Assembly: GCA_050015355.1 (NCBI GenBank)
Contig: JBEKBO010000032.1
Coordinates: forward strand, 1 to 38,204
DNA from: CAWBRT01 sp050015355
GTDB lineage: Bacteria; Acidobacteriota; Terriglobia; Terriglobales; Acidobacteriaceae
Direction: 5' to 3'
Length of the DNA stretch: 38,204 nt
Made by a program: the position numbers and the translations under genes. Below the pieces are notes generated by a model. The model worked only from the letters and a program-made list of their open reading frames with translations, searched no databases and was not told where the DNA came from. Positions 8,936 through 17,585 of this stretch are shown piece after piece; within the stretch, counting starts at the first letter, position 1, and every line of letters begins with the position of its first letter.

Positions 8936-9077
8936 GGATGAAATTATGGCACAAAGCGCCCGGGACGGGCGGCTTCGGCCTGCTCCGGCGTCTTTTCGGG
9001 AGGGCTCGCGAGAAGGCAAATTCCGGTGACAACAAAGTGGCCGCCGCCAACCTGGAACGCTGAAACCTTGAGACCTT

Positions 9078-10409
9078 TTACGGCACATCCCCGACGATTT
9101 GCCCGGTAGCCAGTTGCTCCCGCGCTTGTTGGCGCAACTTGGGCAGGTGGCGCGCGAACCAGGCGGTCGCCGCCAAGCATCCCAGAGCACCGGCCGCCAC
9201 CGTTAGCGGAGCGCCTAGATGTTCCGCGATAGCCCCGGCGAAGAACGAGCCAAACGGCATCATTCCCATGACCATCATCGAATAGACGGACATGACGCGT
9301 CCGCGCAGGCGGTCGGGCGACAGGGTCTGGATCAGCGTGTTCGTACAGGTCATCTGCAGCATCATGAAGTAGCCGACCGGCACCAGCAGCGCCGCCGACA
9401 CCCAGAACCAGCGCGAGGCCGAAAACAGGATCAGCGCCGTACCGAAGCCGGCGGCGGCGAGCACCACTACGCGGGCAAGTCCACGAACTCCGTGACGGGT
9501 AGCGACCGTAAGCGCACCGAGCACGGCTCCGACCCCGGTCGCGCCCATCAGGATGCCCAACCCGCGCGCGCCACCGTGCAGAATGCGGTCGGCAAAGATC
9601 GGCATCAGCACGCTGAACGGCAAGGCAACCAGGCTGACAACCGCGAGCAGGAGCAGAGGCGCGAATATCGGACCGGTATTGCGGACAAAGCGGAAGCCTT
9701 CGACCACGCGTTCCAGGTGAGAGGCGCTGGTTTCTTCGCGCACAACAGGACCGAGCTTCATCATCAGCAGCCCTGCAATCACCGCGATGTAGCTCACGGC
9801 ATTGGCAAAAAAGCACCAGCCCTCGCCGATATAGGCGACGAGCAGTCCGGCGATGGCGGGACCTATAATGCGCGCGCTGTTGAACATGGAAGAGTTCAGT
9901 CCAATGGCGCTCACCAGATCTTCGCGGCCCACCATGTCCATCAGAAACGTTTGCCGGGCCGGAATGTCGAAAGCGTTCACGCAGCCAAGCAGGGCCGAGA
10001 GAGTGACGATTTCCCAGACCTTTATTTTGCCGGTAAGGGTGAGCCCCGCAAGCATGAAGGCCAGTACCATTGACGCCGCCTGAGTTCCGATCACCACCCG
10101 ATGGCGATTCCAGCGGTCGGCGACGATGCCTCCCACGGGACCTAGAAGAAGAATCGGGAATTGCGAAGAGAAGCCGACCACGCCGAGCAGAAGCGAAGAA
10201 CCGGTTAGCTGGTAGACCAGCCAGGCTTGGGAAATGTTCTGCATCCAGGTGCCGATCAGCGAAATAAGCTGTCCGCTCATGAAGAACTGGAAATTGCGGT
10301 GCGTCAGGGCACGGAATCCCCTCGCCAGCCGCGAGCGCCGTGGCATGGCCGCGACCTCCAACTCCGGCGGAAGTGGTGCTTTCCCTAACACTGCATTTGC
10401 TTCAGACAT
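9078..10409 (-). CDS. MFS transporter (MFS_3/EntS-like exporter)
   Basis: Major facilitator superfamily permease of the enterobactin-exporter/macrolide-efflux type, a proton-driven 12-helix carrier of the inner membrane. Seen in the sequence: the entry motif FRALTHRNFQFFMSGQLISLIGTWMQNIS around residues 30-55, typical of this subfamily; the LVYQLTGSS and GPVGGIVADRWNRHRV segment (motif A, loop 2-3); and a second-half repeat ending in SPDRLRGRVMSVYSMMVMGMMPFG. About 12 hydrophobic segments can be counted. I place the start at ATG 10409 (MSEANAVLGK), with GGAAG closely upstream; the frame is open to 10502. The stop lies 142 bp before the molybdopterin oxidoreductase on the same strand, so co-transcription is possible. 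The transported compound is unknown. Confidence 0.88.
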   Translation of the reverse strand: MSEANAVLGKAPLPPELEVAAMPRRSRLARGFRALTHRNFQFFMSGQLISLIGTWMQNISQAWLVYQLTGSSLLLGVVGFSSQFPILLLGPVGGIVADRWNRHRVVIGTQAASMVLAFMLAGLTLTGKIKVWEIVTLSALLGCVNAFDIPARQTFLMDMVGREDLVSAIGLNSSMFNSARIIGPAIAGLLVAYIGEGWCFFANAVSYIAVIAGLLMMKLGPVVREETSASHLERVVEGFRFVRNTGPIFAPLLLLAVVSLVALPFSVLMPIFADRILHGGARGLGILMGATGVGAVLGALTVATRHGVRGLARVVVLAAAGFGTALILFSASRWFWVSAALLVPVGYFMMLQMTCTNTLIQTLSPDRLRGRVMSVYSMMVMGMMPFGSFFAGAIAEHLGAPLTVAAGALGCLAATAWFARHLPKLRQQAREQLATGQIVGDVP

Positions 10410-10703
10410 AACTTCCAGTGATTTGATTCCTTGCTTCGCTTCTTGTGTTGTGTCCCAGGTCCCCAGCAAGCCGGCTAGATTGTAAGCTTGCGGAAGGTGC
10501 ATCCGACGAAGGTTGATAGCTCGGAAAGACCTGCTCTAAGAGCGATCTAAGCGATCTAGAAGAGAGGCCGCCTGATAGGGAAAGAAGCCATCGGCAGTGA
10601 CCAGCACTTGGCTTTAGCATATCATGCAAATCACCGCTCCCTAACGCATGCGACCCGACAGCGGTTATCGTGTGCGCCGGGAACCGACCCCAGAGGAATC
10701 CGA
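10410..10703. other. Divergent spacer between the MFS gene and tarD
   Basis: This 294-bp region must hold the promoters of both divergent genes. On the minus strand TACAAT at 10484-10479 is a possible -10 without a convincing -35. A short direct repeat, AGCGATCTA, occurs twice at about 10540-10560. No clear plus-strand promoter is seen. A GAGG at about 8 bp marks the tarD ribosome-binding site. Confidence 0.35.
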
Positions 10704-11870
10704 ATGAAGATCGTCGATATACGCGAAGAAACCAAGCCCATCAAATCGCAGATTCGCAATGCCTACATTGATTTCTCCAAGATGACGCTGAGCCTGGTCG
10801 CGGTCATCACCGATGTGGTTCGCGACGGAAAGCCGGTCGTCGGTTACGGCTTCAATTCCAATGGACGATACGGACAGGGAGCGTTGATTCGCGAGCGCTT
10901 CCGCCCGCGGGTGCTCGAGGCCAAGCCCGACAGCCTGCTGGACGAGAGCGGTAACAATCTTGACCCCGCCAAGGTCTGGGCCTGCATGATGACCAACGAG
11001 AAGCCCGGCGGACACGGCGAACGCTCCGTTGCCGTCGGCACCATCGACATGGCTGTCTGGGACGCGGTCGCCAAAATCGAAGGCAAGCCGCTGTTCCAGC
11101 TTCTCGCCGACAGGTACGGCGACGGCAAGCCTAACCGCCGCGTCTTCGTCTATGCCGCCGGAGGCTACTACTACCCGGGAAAGGATCTTGAGGCTCTTAA
11201 GCAGGAGATGCTGAAGCATATCGATCGGGGCTACACCGTGGTGAAGCAGAAGATCGGCGGAGCCTCGCTCGGCGAAGATCAGCGCCGTATTGAAGCTGTC
11301 CTTGGCATCCTCAAGCCTGGGCAGAGGCTGGCGGTCGATGCCAATGGCCGCTTCAACCTGCAGACCGCCATCCAGTATGGCGAAGCTCTTTCCAAGTACA
11401 ACCTCTTTTGGTACGAGGAGCCCGGTGATCCGCTTGATTACCAGCTCCAAGCCGAGCTGGGCAAGCACTACGCGGGCAGCATGGCCACCGGAGAGAACCT
11501 GTTTTCCATGCAGGATGCCCGCAACCTGATTCGCTATGGCGGCATGCGCCGCGACCGCGACTGGCTGCAATTCGACTGCGCCCTCAGCTACGGGCTGGTG
11601 GAGTATCTGCGCACCCTGGAGATGCTCCGCGAGCACGGCTGGTCGCCTTCCCGGTGCATTCCCCATGGCGGACACCAGATGTCCTTGAACATCGCGGCCG
11701 GCTTGGGTCTTGGCGGAAATGAGTCCTATCCGGACCTGTTCCAGCCCTACGGCGGGTTCCCGGATGGAGTGAAGGTGGAGAACGGTTGCATTCTGATGCC
11801 CGAGCTGCCGGGCATCGGCTTTGAAGGCAAAGCGGACCTCTATGCGGAGATGAAAGCGCTCAGCGCTTGA
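10704..11870 (+). CDS. tarD: D(-)-tartrate dehydratase (enolase superfamily)
   Basis: Enolase-superfamily enzyme that dehydrates D-tartrate to oxaloacetate, EC 4.2.1.81. The 388-residue sequence closely resembles my recollection of the characterised Bradyrhizobium TarD along its whole length. It shares RNAYIDFSKMT, YGFNSNGRYGQG, NEKPGGHGERSVAVGTIDMA and PSRCIPHGGHQMSLNIAAGLG. Catalytic features are present: the KxK pair K181/K183 (VVKQKIGG), metal ligands D212 (AVDANG), E238 (WYEE) and E264 (ATGEN), and the catalytic His 321 in PHGGHQ. The start at 10704 is fixed by GAGG eight bases upstream and the family N-terminus MKIVDIREETKPI. It stands alone, with no tartrate transporter or regulator beside it. 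The family assignment is very strong; the physiological substrate is inferred. Confidence 0.93.
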   Translation: MKIVDIREETKPIKSQIRNAYIDFSKMTLSLVAVITDVVRDGKPVVGYGFNSNGRYGQGALIRERFRPRVLEAKPDSLLDESGNNLDPAKVWACMMTNEKPGGHGERSVAVGTIDMAVWDAVAKIEGKPLFQLLADRYGDGKPNRRVFVYAAGGYYYPGKDLEALKQEMLKHIDRGYTVVKQKIGGASLGEDQRRIEAVLGILKPGQRLAVDANGRFNLQTAIQYGEALSKYNLFWYEEPGDPLDYQLQAELGKHYAGSMATGENLFSMQDARNLIRYGGMRRDRDWLQFDCALSYGLVEYLRTLEMLREHGWSPSRCIPHGGHQMSLNIAAGLGLGGNESYPDLFQPYGGFPDGVKVENGCILMPELPGIGFEGKADLYAEMKALSA

Positions 11871-12200
11871 CCTCCGACCGCGCGCCACCGCCGGTGATAA
11901 TCACCCAAGAGTGGAAATTCACTTGCCGGGTGCCCCACGTCCCGCCCGCAGTTGGCTGACGTGGGGTAGTTGGTTGCGAGCGGATATCGCGGAAGCCTTA
12001 GCGGCTGCCTTTTTCATTGGAAGTTGAATGTTCTGCCCCGGTCCGCCCAGCGAATTCGGGGTCCGAAGGCCTCTCGGGGCCATGGCGGCCCCTCTACAGG
12101 GCAAGATTCCCAAAACGCAACAGCATAACGGCTCTTGAGAGCAAATGAGAGAAGCTCTTTCGCGCCCAGACGCATCTCTTTGATAGACAGGAGGAACGCC
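11871..12200. other. Spacer between tarD and the pnt operon
   Basis: A 330-bp non-coding region. It contains one clear inverted repeat (11933-11966, listed separately) and, at 12189-12194, an exact AGGAGG Shine-Dalgarno six bases before the pntAA TTG. No convincing sigma70 promoter is visible by eye. In the frame used by pntAA an upstream ATG exists at 12135, but it lacks a ribosome-binding site and extends the protein beyond the family start. Confidence 0.45.
11933..11966. repeat. Inverted repeat downstream of tarD
   Basis: CCCCACGTC (11933-11941) and GACGTGGGG (11958-11966) form a perfect 9-bp stem with a 16-base loop. No T-run follows on either strand, so an intrinsic terminator is doubtful. 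It could protect the 3' end of the tarD mRNA, be a REP-like element, or be a dyad bound by a regulator of the pnt operon. Confidence 0.5.
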
Positions 12201-13340
12201 TTGCGAATCGCGATCCTGCGGGAGATCTCTCCAGGTGAGAGCCGGGTGGCTTTGCTGCCCGATGCCGTTCGTGCCTTGGTCTCGAAGGGAATCGAGGTGA
12301 TGGTCGAGGGCGGCAGCGGAATTGCGGCCGGCTCTGCCGACGAAGACTACGCTCGCGCCGGAGCGACCGTGACCTCCGACCGAAATTTGCTGATGGCCTC
12401 CGCCGACGTCATTCCGGTGGTGAATTGCCCCGACAGCAGCGACCTCGGATTGCTCAAGCCCGGAGCGGTGATTATCGGGTTCCTGCGTCCGCTTGACGAT
12501 CCCGCGCCGTTGCAACCGGCAATCGAACGGGGCGCCACCCTGTTTGCGGTGGAGCTGGTGCCGCGCATCACGCGAGCCCAGGCCATGGATGCACTCTCCT
12601 CGATGGCAACCGTCGCCGGATACAAGGCCGCCATTCTGGCGGCCGCTCACCTGCCGCGCATGTTCCCCTTGCTGATGACGGCGGCCGGAACGGTGCCTCC
12701 CGCGCACGTGCTGGTGCTGGGAGCCGGAGTCGCCGGCCTGCAGGCGATTGCGACCGCGCGCCGGCTGGGAGCCGTGGTTCTCGGTTATGACATTAGGGCC
12801 GCCGCCGGCGAACAGGTACGATCGCTGGGCGCCAAGTTTCTGGAAGTTGACCTTGGCGGCATAGAAACCGAAGACAAAGGCGGCTACGCCAAAGAACTCA
12901 CGGAAGAGGCACTGGCGCGCGGCCGGGAATTAATCGCCAAGACCGCACGCACATCCGACGTAGTGATCACCACCGCACAGGTGCCCGGACGGCGCGCTCC
13001 CCGGCTGATGGATCGCGCCGCCATCGAGGGCATGCGGCTGGGCTCGGTGATCGTCGATCTGGCCGCGCCCGCCGGTGGAAACTGCGAACTGACCCAGCCG
13101 GGAGAGGAAGTTCATCACAACGGCGTCACCATCATCGGTCCGGTGAACCTTCCCGCAACCGTTCCCGTGCATGCCAGCCAGCTCTATTCGAAGAACATCA
13201 GCAATTTTCTGCAACTGCTGGTTCGCGATGGCGCCCTCAACATCGACATGAACGATGAAATCATTCGCGATTCATGCGTTGCGCACAAGGGCGAAATCGT
13301 CAACAAGCGAGTTGCCGAAGCCTTGCATGCGCGCGCTTAG
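12201..13340 (+). CDS. pntAA: NAD(P) transhydrogenase subunit alpha, part 1 (NAD-binding domain I)
   Basis: Soluble NAD(H)-binding domain of the proton-translocating transhydrogenase, which couples hydride transfer from NADH to NADP+ to proton influx and supplies NADPH. The 379-residue product starts LRIAILREISPGESRVALLPD, the standard N-terminus. It carries the nucleotide-binding loop VLVLGAGVAGLQAIATARRLGA and the conserved stretches RAPRLMD and GSVIVDLAA. The initiator is TTG at 12201, decided by a perfect AGGAGG six bases upstream (12189-12194) and by homology. It is the first gene of a three-gene operon, 132 bp ahead of pntAB, and the spacer holds a 12-bp perfect hairpin. The split alpha subunit (PntAA + PntAB) is the usual alternative to the fused PntA of enterobacteria. 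Confidence 0.95.
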   Translation: MRIAILREISPGESRVALLPDAVRALVSKGIEVMVEGGSGIAAGSADEDYARAGATVTSDRNLLMASADVIPVVNCPDSSDLGLLKPGAVIIGFLRPLDDPAPLQPAIERGATLFAVELVPRITRAQAMDALSSMATVAGYKAAILAAAHLPRMFPLLMTAAGTVPPAHVLVLGAGVAGLQAIATARRLGAVVLGYDIRAAAGEQVRSLGAKFLEVDLGGIETEDKGGYAKELTEEALARGRELIAKTARTSDVVITTAQVPGRRAPRLMDRAAIEGMRLGSVIVDLAAPAGGNCELTQPGEEVHHNGVTIIGPVNLPATVPVHASQLYSKNISNFLQLLVRDGALNIDMNDEIIRDSCVAHKGEIVNKRVAEALHARA

Positions 13341-13352
13341 AGCGAATGTCAT

Positions 13353-13379
13353 CCCGGCAAACGCCAAGCGTTTGCCGGG
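13353..13379. repeat. Perfect 12-bp inverted repeat between pntAA and pntAB
   Basis: CCCGGCAAACGC (13353-13364), loop CAA, GCGTTTGCCGGG (13368-13379). It begins just after the pntAA stop, in a context reading TAG-AGCGAATGTCATCCCGG, which resembles the start and inner part of the stop-anchored repeats found elsewhere in this window. No T-run follows, so it is more likely a REP-like mRNA-stabilising or attenuating structure than a terminator. Confidence 0.7.
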
Positions 13380-13472
13380 GACCCCGAAGGCCAGACTGCT
13401 TCATGGGGTATACCTTGCCGCAAAACTGGCTGCAGGCATCATCTCTCCCGTAACTGGGAAACTGGAGGCACC

Positions 13473-13781
13473 GTGAATCCCGCGGTACTTATCGCTTCGT
13501 TTTACGTTTTCGTACTCGCTGCTTTTCTTGGCTATCAGGTTATTTCCCGTGTTCCCCCGTTGCTGCACACGCCGCTGATGTCGGCCACCAATGCCATCTC
13601 CGGCATTTCGCTGATCGGTTCCATCGTGATCGCCGGGGCGCACCATACGCGGCTCAGCACTATGCTGGGCTTCATTGCGGTCACTACTGCCACGGTCAAC
13701 GTAGTCGGCGGCTTCGGGATCACCGACCGCATGCTGAAGATGTTCCAGAAGCGGCAGCAAGAGAAGGCGGTGCGCAAGTGA
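13473..13781 (+). CDS. pntAB: NAD(P) transhydrogenase subunit alpha, part 2 (membrane)
   Basis: Short membrane part of the split alpha subunit, contributing helices of the proton channel (domain II). The 102-residue product has about three hydrophobic segments: LIASFYVFVLAAFLGYQVI, AISGISLIGSIVIAGA and LGFIAVTTATVNVVGGFGI. It ends in a basic tail (KMFQKRQQEKAVRK) as in the family. The GTG at 13473 has GGAGG (13464-13468) four bases upstream. Its TGA overlaps the GTG of pntB in GTGA, consistent with translational coupling. Confidence 0.95.
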   Translation: MNPAVLIASFYVFVLAAFLGYQVISRVPPLLHTPLMSATNAISGISLIGSIVIAGAHHTRLSTMLGFIAVTTATVNVVGGFGITDRMLKMFQKRQQEKAVRK

Positions 13782-15154
13782 GCACAGCGAACTACTTCAT
13801 CGAAGCGACCTATCTGCTCGCGTCGGTGTTCTTCGTGCTCGGCCTGAAGGCCATGAGCCATCCCGAGACGGCGCGTCGTGGCATGTTCCTGGCGGAAGCC
13901 GGAATGCTGGCGGCCATCATCGGGACGCTGATGCATCACGAGATCGTCAGTTACGAATGGATCATTGCCGGCCTGGTGATCGGCTCGATTGTGGGCGCGC
14001 TGATGGCGATATGGGTCCCCATGACCGCGATGCCGCAGCGGACCGCGCTGTCGCACGCCTTCGGCGCGCTTGCCGCCGCCCTGGTGGGCATCGCCGAGTA
14101 CAGCATTCACGGCGAAACCATGGGAGGCGTTACCCTGGGCGCACTCGGGCTTGAAGTCATGCTCGGCTCGCTGACGACCACCGGCAGCTTGATCGCGGCC
14201 GGCAAGTTGCAAGGCTTTGTCCGGGGCACCCCCATTCAGTTCAAGGGCCAGCATATCTTCAACCTGGTGTTGTTCAGCGCTACGGTCGCGAGCTTCGTTT
14301 ATGTGCTGCTGCATCCGGCGGCCGCCGTGGCCTTCTACCTGATGGTGGGCCTGGCGACCCTGTTTGGAGTGATGCTGGTCATCCCGATCGGCTCGGCCGA
14401 CATGCCGGTGGTCATGTCGCTGCTGAACTCCTACGCCGGCCTGGCCGCGGCCGCCACCGGGTTTGTGCTGTCGAACAATGTGCTGATTATCGCCGGCACG
14501 CTCGACGGCTTCTCGGGCCTCATCCTCTCGGTGCTGATGTGCCGCGCCATGAACCGGTCGATCACCAACGTTCTGTTCGGCGGCTTCGGAGCGGTATCGG
14601 CCGCCGCCGGCGACACGGGCGGCATCATGCGCGAGATCAACATGGAGGATGCAGCGGTCCAACTCGCCTACGCAAACCGGGTCATATTCGTTCCCGGTTA
14701 CGGACTGGCGACGGCGCAGGCGCAGCACGCGGTGCGCGAACTTGGGGATCTGCTGGAGGGGAGGGGCGTCACGGTGAAGTACGCCATTCATCCGGTCGCC
14801 GGCCGCATGCCGGGACACATGAACGTCCTGCTCGCCGAGGCCAACATCCCGTATTCGTCGCTGTACGAGATGGAGCAGATCAATCCGGAGTTTCCTTCGA
14901 CCGATGTCGCGGTCGTGATCGGGGCCAACGATGTTGTCAATCCCGATGCGCGCGACAACCCGAAGAGTCCGATCGCCGGCATGCCAATCCTGGAAGTGGA
15001 TCGCGCAAAGTCCGTCATCGTGCTGAAGCGAGGCCAGGGCCGCGGCTTCTCCGGACTGGAGAATCCTCTGTTCTACAAGCCGGTGACGACGATGCTCTAT
15101 GGCGATGCCAAATCTTCGCTGATGCAACTAACGCAGGCGGTTCAGCACGCCTGA
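13778..15154 (+). CDS. pntB: NAD(P) transhydrogenase subunit beta
   Basis: Membrane plus NADP(H)-binding subunit of the proton-translocating transhydrogenase. The first 260 residues or so hold about nine hydrophobic helices (for example MLAAIIGTLMHHEIV, FNLVLFSATVASFVYVLL and VLIIAGTLDGFSGLILSVLM). Domain III follows, with the diagnostic VPGYGLATAQAQHAV, HPVAGRMPGHMNVLLAEA, VIGANDVVNP and the C-terminal VLKRGQGRGFSGLENPLFY. The 458-residue length is typical. It starts with a GTG at 13778 overlapping the pntAB stop by four bases. All three subunits are intact, so a functional complex is expected. Confidence 0.96.
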   Translation: MSTANYFIEATYLLASVFFVLGLKAMSHPETARRGMFLAEAGMLAAIIGTLMHHEIVSYEWIIAGLVIGSIVGALMAIWVPMTAMPQRTALSHAFGALAAALVGIAEYSIHGETMGGVTLGALGLEVMLGSLTTTGSLIAAGKLQGFVRGTPIQFKGQHIFNLVLFSATVASFVYVLLHPAAAVAFYLMVGLATLFGVMLVIPIGSADMPVVMSLLNSYAGLAAAATGFVLSNNVLIIAGTLDGFSGLILSVLMCRAMNRSITNVLFGGFGAVSAAAGDTGGIMREINMEDAAVQLAYANRVIFVPGYGLATAQAQHAVRELGDLLEGRGVTVKYAIHPVAGRMPGHMNVLLAEANIPYSSLYEMEQINPEFPSTDVAVVIGANDVVNPDARDNPKSPIAGMPILEVDRAKSVIVLKRGQGRGFSGLENPLFYKPVTTMLYGDAKSSLMQLTQAVQHA

Positions 15155-15269
15155 CCCCAGGGCTCTCGTTTTGCACTAACAACTCGCGGGATATTCAACT
15201 CTGGATTTCCGCCGTCCGCTGGCCTACGATGGCGTGCGGCGGCCAGTATCAATGGCAGCGCGAGGAACT

Positions 15270-16127
15270 ATGACCAGCGGCAGCAATGATGTTTTGCGGG
15301 TGGCACACGTCGCGAGAATGCGGGACGGCGCCCGGATTTATTACGAAGATCGGGGACAGGGACAACCGATCCTGTTGGTACACGGCTGGACTTGCTCGTC
15401 CCGCTTCTGGCAAAAAAACGTCGCCGAACTAGCGAAAGAGTTCCGCGTCATAACCCTCGATCTTCGCGGGCACGGCAACTCGTCGAAGATTCTCGGCGGG
15501 CACACGATTGCGCAATACGCGCGCGACGTCCGGGAAATCATCGAACTGTTGCAACTGGAAGAGCTGACGCTGGCGGGTTGGTCGCTTGGCGGCCCGGTCG
15601 TCCTCTCGTACTACGACCAATACAGAGACGACAGCGGCCTCAAGGCTCTGGGGTTGATCGACACCGCGCCCTACCCGTTCAGCCCCGCGTCATGGAACAG
15701 TCACAGCCTGAAGAACCACAACCACGACGCGCTGAACGCGGTGTTCGCAACCTATGCGGCGGACCCGTTACAATTCGCTGCGGCCTTCACTCGCAAAATG
15801 TTCAAGGGCGGGACCGCCTCCGACGAAGACGTACGATGGATTTCGGCCGAGCTGACCAAGACTCCGCCCTGGATCGCGATGGCCATCTATTCCGACTTCG
15901 TGATGAGCGATTGTGCGCGGATATTGCCGACTCTTAAGTTGCCCGTCGCGGTCTTCGCGGCCGATTCCGGCATTTACCAGGAAGGGATCAAGATGGGCAG
16001 AAGCATAGCGGCGCAAATCTCTCGCGCCAGCTTCTACCCGTTCGAAGATGCCGGTCACCTGTTGTTCTACGAGCAGCCCGGGAAGTTCAACCAGGCGCTC
16101 ACGGCATTCATTCGCGAGGCCAAGTAG
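15270..16127 (+). CDS. Alpha/beta hydrolase fold protein
   Basis: A 285-residue single-domain alpha/beta hydrolase. Recognisable elements are the oxyanion region LLVHGWTCSSRFW, the strand/turn LDLRGHGNSSK, the nucleophile elbow GWSLGGPV (Ser in GxSxG), a candidate acid residue near VAVFAADSG and the catalytic His in EDAGHLLFYEQP. These indicate an esterase, lipase, haloperoxidase-like or C-C hydrolase activity; the substrate cannot be told. The start at ATG 15270 is supported by GAGGAAC just upstream. It lies 115 bp after pntB on the same strand, but probably does not belong functionally to the transhydrogenase. No signal peptide is seen. Confidence 0.85.
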   Translation: MTSGSNDVLRVAHVARMRDGARIYYEDRGQGQPILLVHGWTCSSRFWQKNVAELAKEFRVITLDLRGHGNSSKILGGHTIAQYARDVREIIELLQLEELTLAGWSLGGPVVLSYYDQYRDDSGLKALGLIDTAPYPFSPASWNSHSLKNHNHDALNAVFATYAADPLQFAAAFTRKMFKGGTASDEDVRWISAELTKTPPWIAMAIYSDFVMSDCARILPTLKLPVAVFAADSGIYQEGIKMGRSIAAQISRASFYPFEDAGHLLFYEQPGKFNQALTAFIREAK

Positions 16128-16222
16128 GTCGCGTGCTTGGAAGACTGTGCCGATGAAGCTCGGCTCCGGGGCACCGGCCAAACTCGCAGCGCTGAAATCC
16201 TGGAAGCAGCACCAGAATTGAT

Positions 16223-16362
16223 GTATCCGGATTAAAAAATTAAAGAATGTCATTCCGACCGGAGCCGCGCAAAGCGTGGCGAAGTGGAGGAACCTTTTGT
16301 CTGGAACTTGAAAACAAAAGGTGGCTCGACTTCGCTCGCCATGACAGTCTTGGTTGGGATAC
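16223..16362. repeat. Dispersed palindromic element with GTATCC...GGGATAC ends, copy C
   Basis: Bounded by GTATCC (16223-16228) and GGGATAC (16356-16362). Inside are GTCATTCCGACCGGAGC on the left and GCTCGCCATGAC on the right, plus a central ACCTTTTGT / ACAAAAGGT inverted repeat, so the whole folds as nested hairpins. Beyond the right end, read on the minus strand, AGCGCAATT precedes GTATCCC, which resembles the stop-anchored end described at 22969-23212. It lies between the hydrolase and the convergent permease gene. Confidence 0.75.
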
Positions 16363-16398
16363 ATCATCCCTAATTGCGCTCGCAGCCTGCAAGACCTG

Positions 16399-17517
16399 TC
16401 ATTCGTACGCCAGCGCGTCGATCGGGTCTTTCTGCGCCGCCTTGTAGGCCGGGTAAATTGCGCCCAGGATGGCGCCGCAGATGGCAATGCCGGCCGCTCG
16501 TAGAATCCAGGGGCCGTCCATCATGACCCGCATCTGCGGGAAGCGGTGCAGGATGCCGGCTCGTGCCGCAAAGCTGATCAGTATCCCGAGGACGATTCCG
16601 GCGAAGGCCAGCACCAGCGTCTCGCGAATGATCACCCCGACGATGTATGCCTTGTTTGCGCCGAGCGATTTCAGAATTCCGATTTCGCGCGTGCGCTCCA
16701 TCACCGCCGTGTACATCGACTGGAAGATCACGATGAACCCGATTACCACGGCTACGCCGATCACCACGTTGATGAAGGTTGAGAATCCGGGCAGATTTCC
16801 CGGCGTCATCAGCGACAGGTATTCGCGGAGCGAGCGCACCGAATACCGCTCCATTCCCGGGATTTTCTTGATTGCCGCGACCACGGCGTCGGCATTCGCC
16901 GGATGATCCAGCCGCACGTAGAACATGGAAGCCTTGTCCTGGCCGCCGATCAGATCCTGAAGCGTTTTGATGGGGAGAAACTTGCGTGCGCCCTTGCCGT
17001 GTTCCACGATTCCGCTCACCCGGAACTGGTGGTTCAGCAACTCCAGCTTCTGGCCGACGTGAACCTGCTGTTGCGTCGCGAAATAGTCGTCCACCAGCAT
17101 GTCGTCCGGCCCCTCGAACGGGCCGCCGGCCATGTAATGAAATGGCGTTCCCACGTTGTTGTAGTTGTTCGCTGAACCGGACGTCAGATCGATGCCGTAA
17201 ATCACCTCGACAGCACCGGCGGTATTCACCTGCATGATGACCGGGGCCACCGCCGTTACGTGCTGAACCGTGCGCAGCACGTCAGCCACCTTGATGGAAA
17301 CTGGAGCGCCGGTGATCCCCGTCAGAAACGAAGAACCGGGAGGCGAAACCATCACGTCGGCGCCAATTCCCCTGGTGCGCTCGGCGCTGTCGCGCAACAT
17401 GCCGACCGAAAGCCCCACGATCAGCAGGATAAGAGTAACTTCGACCGCAATCGCCACAATGCTGATTGCCGACCGCACGGGACGGTGTATCAAATTGGAA
17501 ATTACCAGTTTATTCAT
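16399..17517 (-). CDS. ABC transporter permease, FtsX/MacB-like
   Basis: A 372-residue inner-membrane permease of the MacB/FtsX/LolC type. These work with an ATPase to extrude lipoproteins, peptides or drugs, or to remodel the envelope. There is one N-terminal transmembrane helix (SIVAIAVEVTLILLIVGLSV), a large periplasmic MacB_PCD domain (about residues 40-245), then three C-terminal helices (VIGVAVVIGFIVIFQSMY, IVGVIIRETLVLAFAGIVLGILI and ILRAAGIAICGAILGAIYPAY). The hallmark cytoplasmic loop EREIG appears as ERTREIGILKSLGANK. It is last in the minus-strand series after mltG and the lipoprotein. The cognate ATPase is not in the window. The ATG at 17517 gives the usual family start. Confidence 0.9.
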   Translation of the reverse strand: MNKLVISNLIHRPVRSAISIVAIAVEVTLILLIVGLSVGMLRDSAERTRGIGADVMVSPPGSSFLTGITGAPVSIKVADVLRTVQHVTAVAPVIMQVNTAGAVEVIYGIDLTSGSANNYNNVGTPFHYMAGGPFEGPDDMLVDDYFATQQQVHVGQKLELLNHQFRVSGIVEHGKGARKFLPIKTLQDLIGGQDKASMFYVRLDHPANADAVVAAIKKIPGMERYSVRSLREYLSLMTPGNLPGFSTFINVVIGVAVVIGFIVIFQSMYTAVMERTREIGILKSLGANKAYIVGVIIRETLVLAFAGIVLGILISFAARAGILHRFPQMRVMMDGPWILRAAGIAICGAILGAIYPAYKAAQKDPIDALAYE

Positions 17518-17585
17518 TCGTTTCGAGGATAAAGCAATAGCCGCATCGGCGTCACATCGGCAAAGCCTGAAAACCAGTCTAGGCC

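Noticed and set aside
13535..15127. 530-codon minus-strand open frame opposite pntB
   Set aside because: The composition (His, Arg, Gln, Gly rich) is that of a shadow; pntB and pntAB on the other strand have unmistakable motifs.
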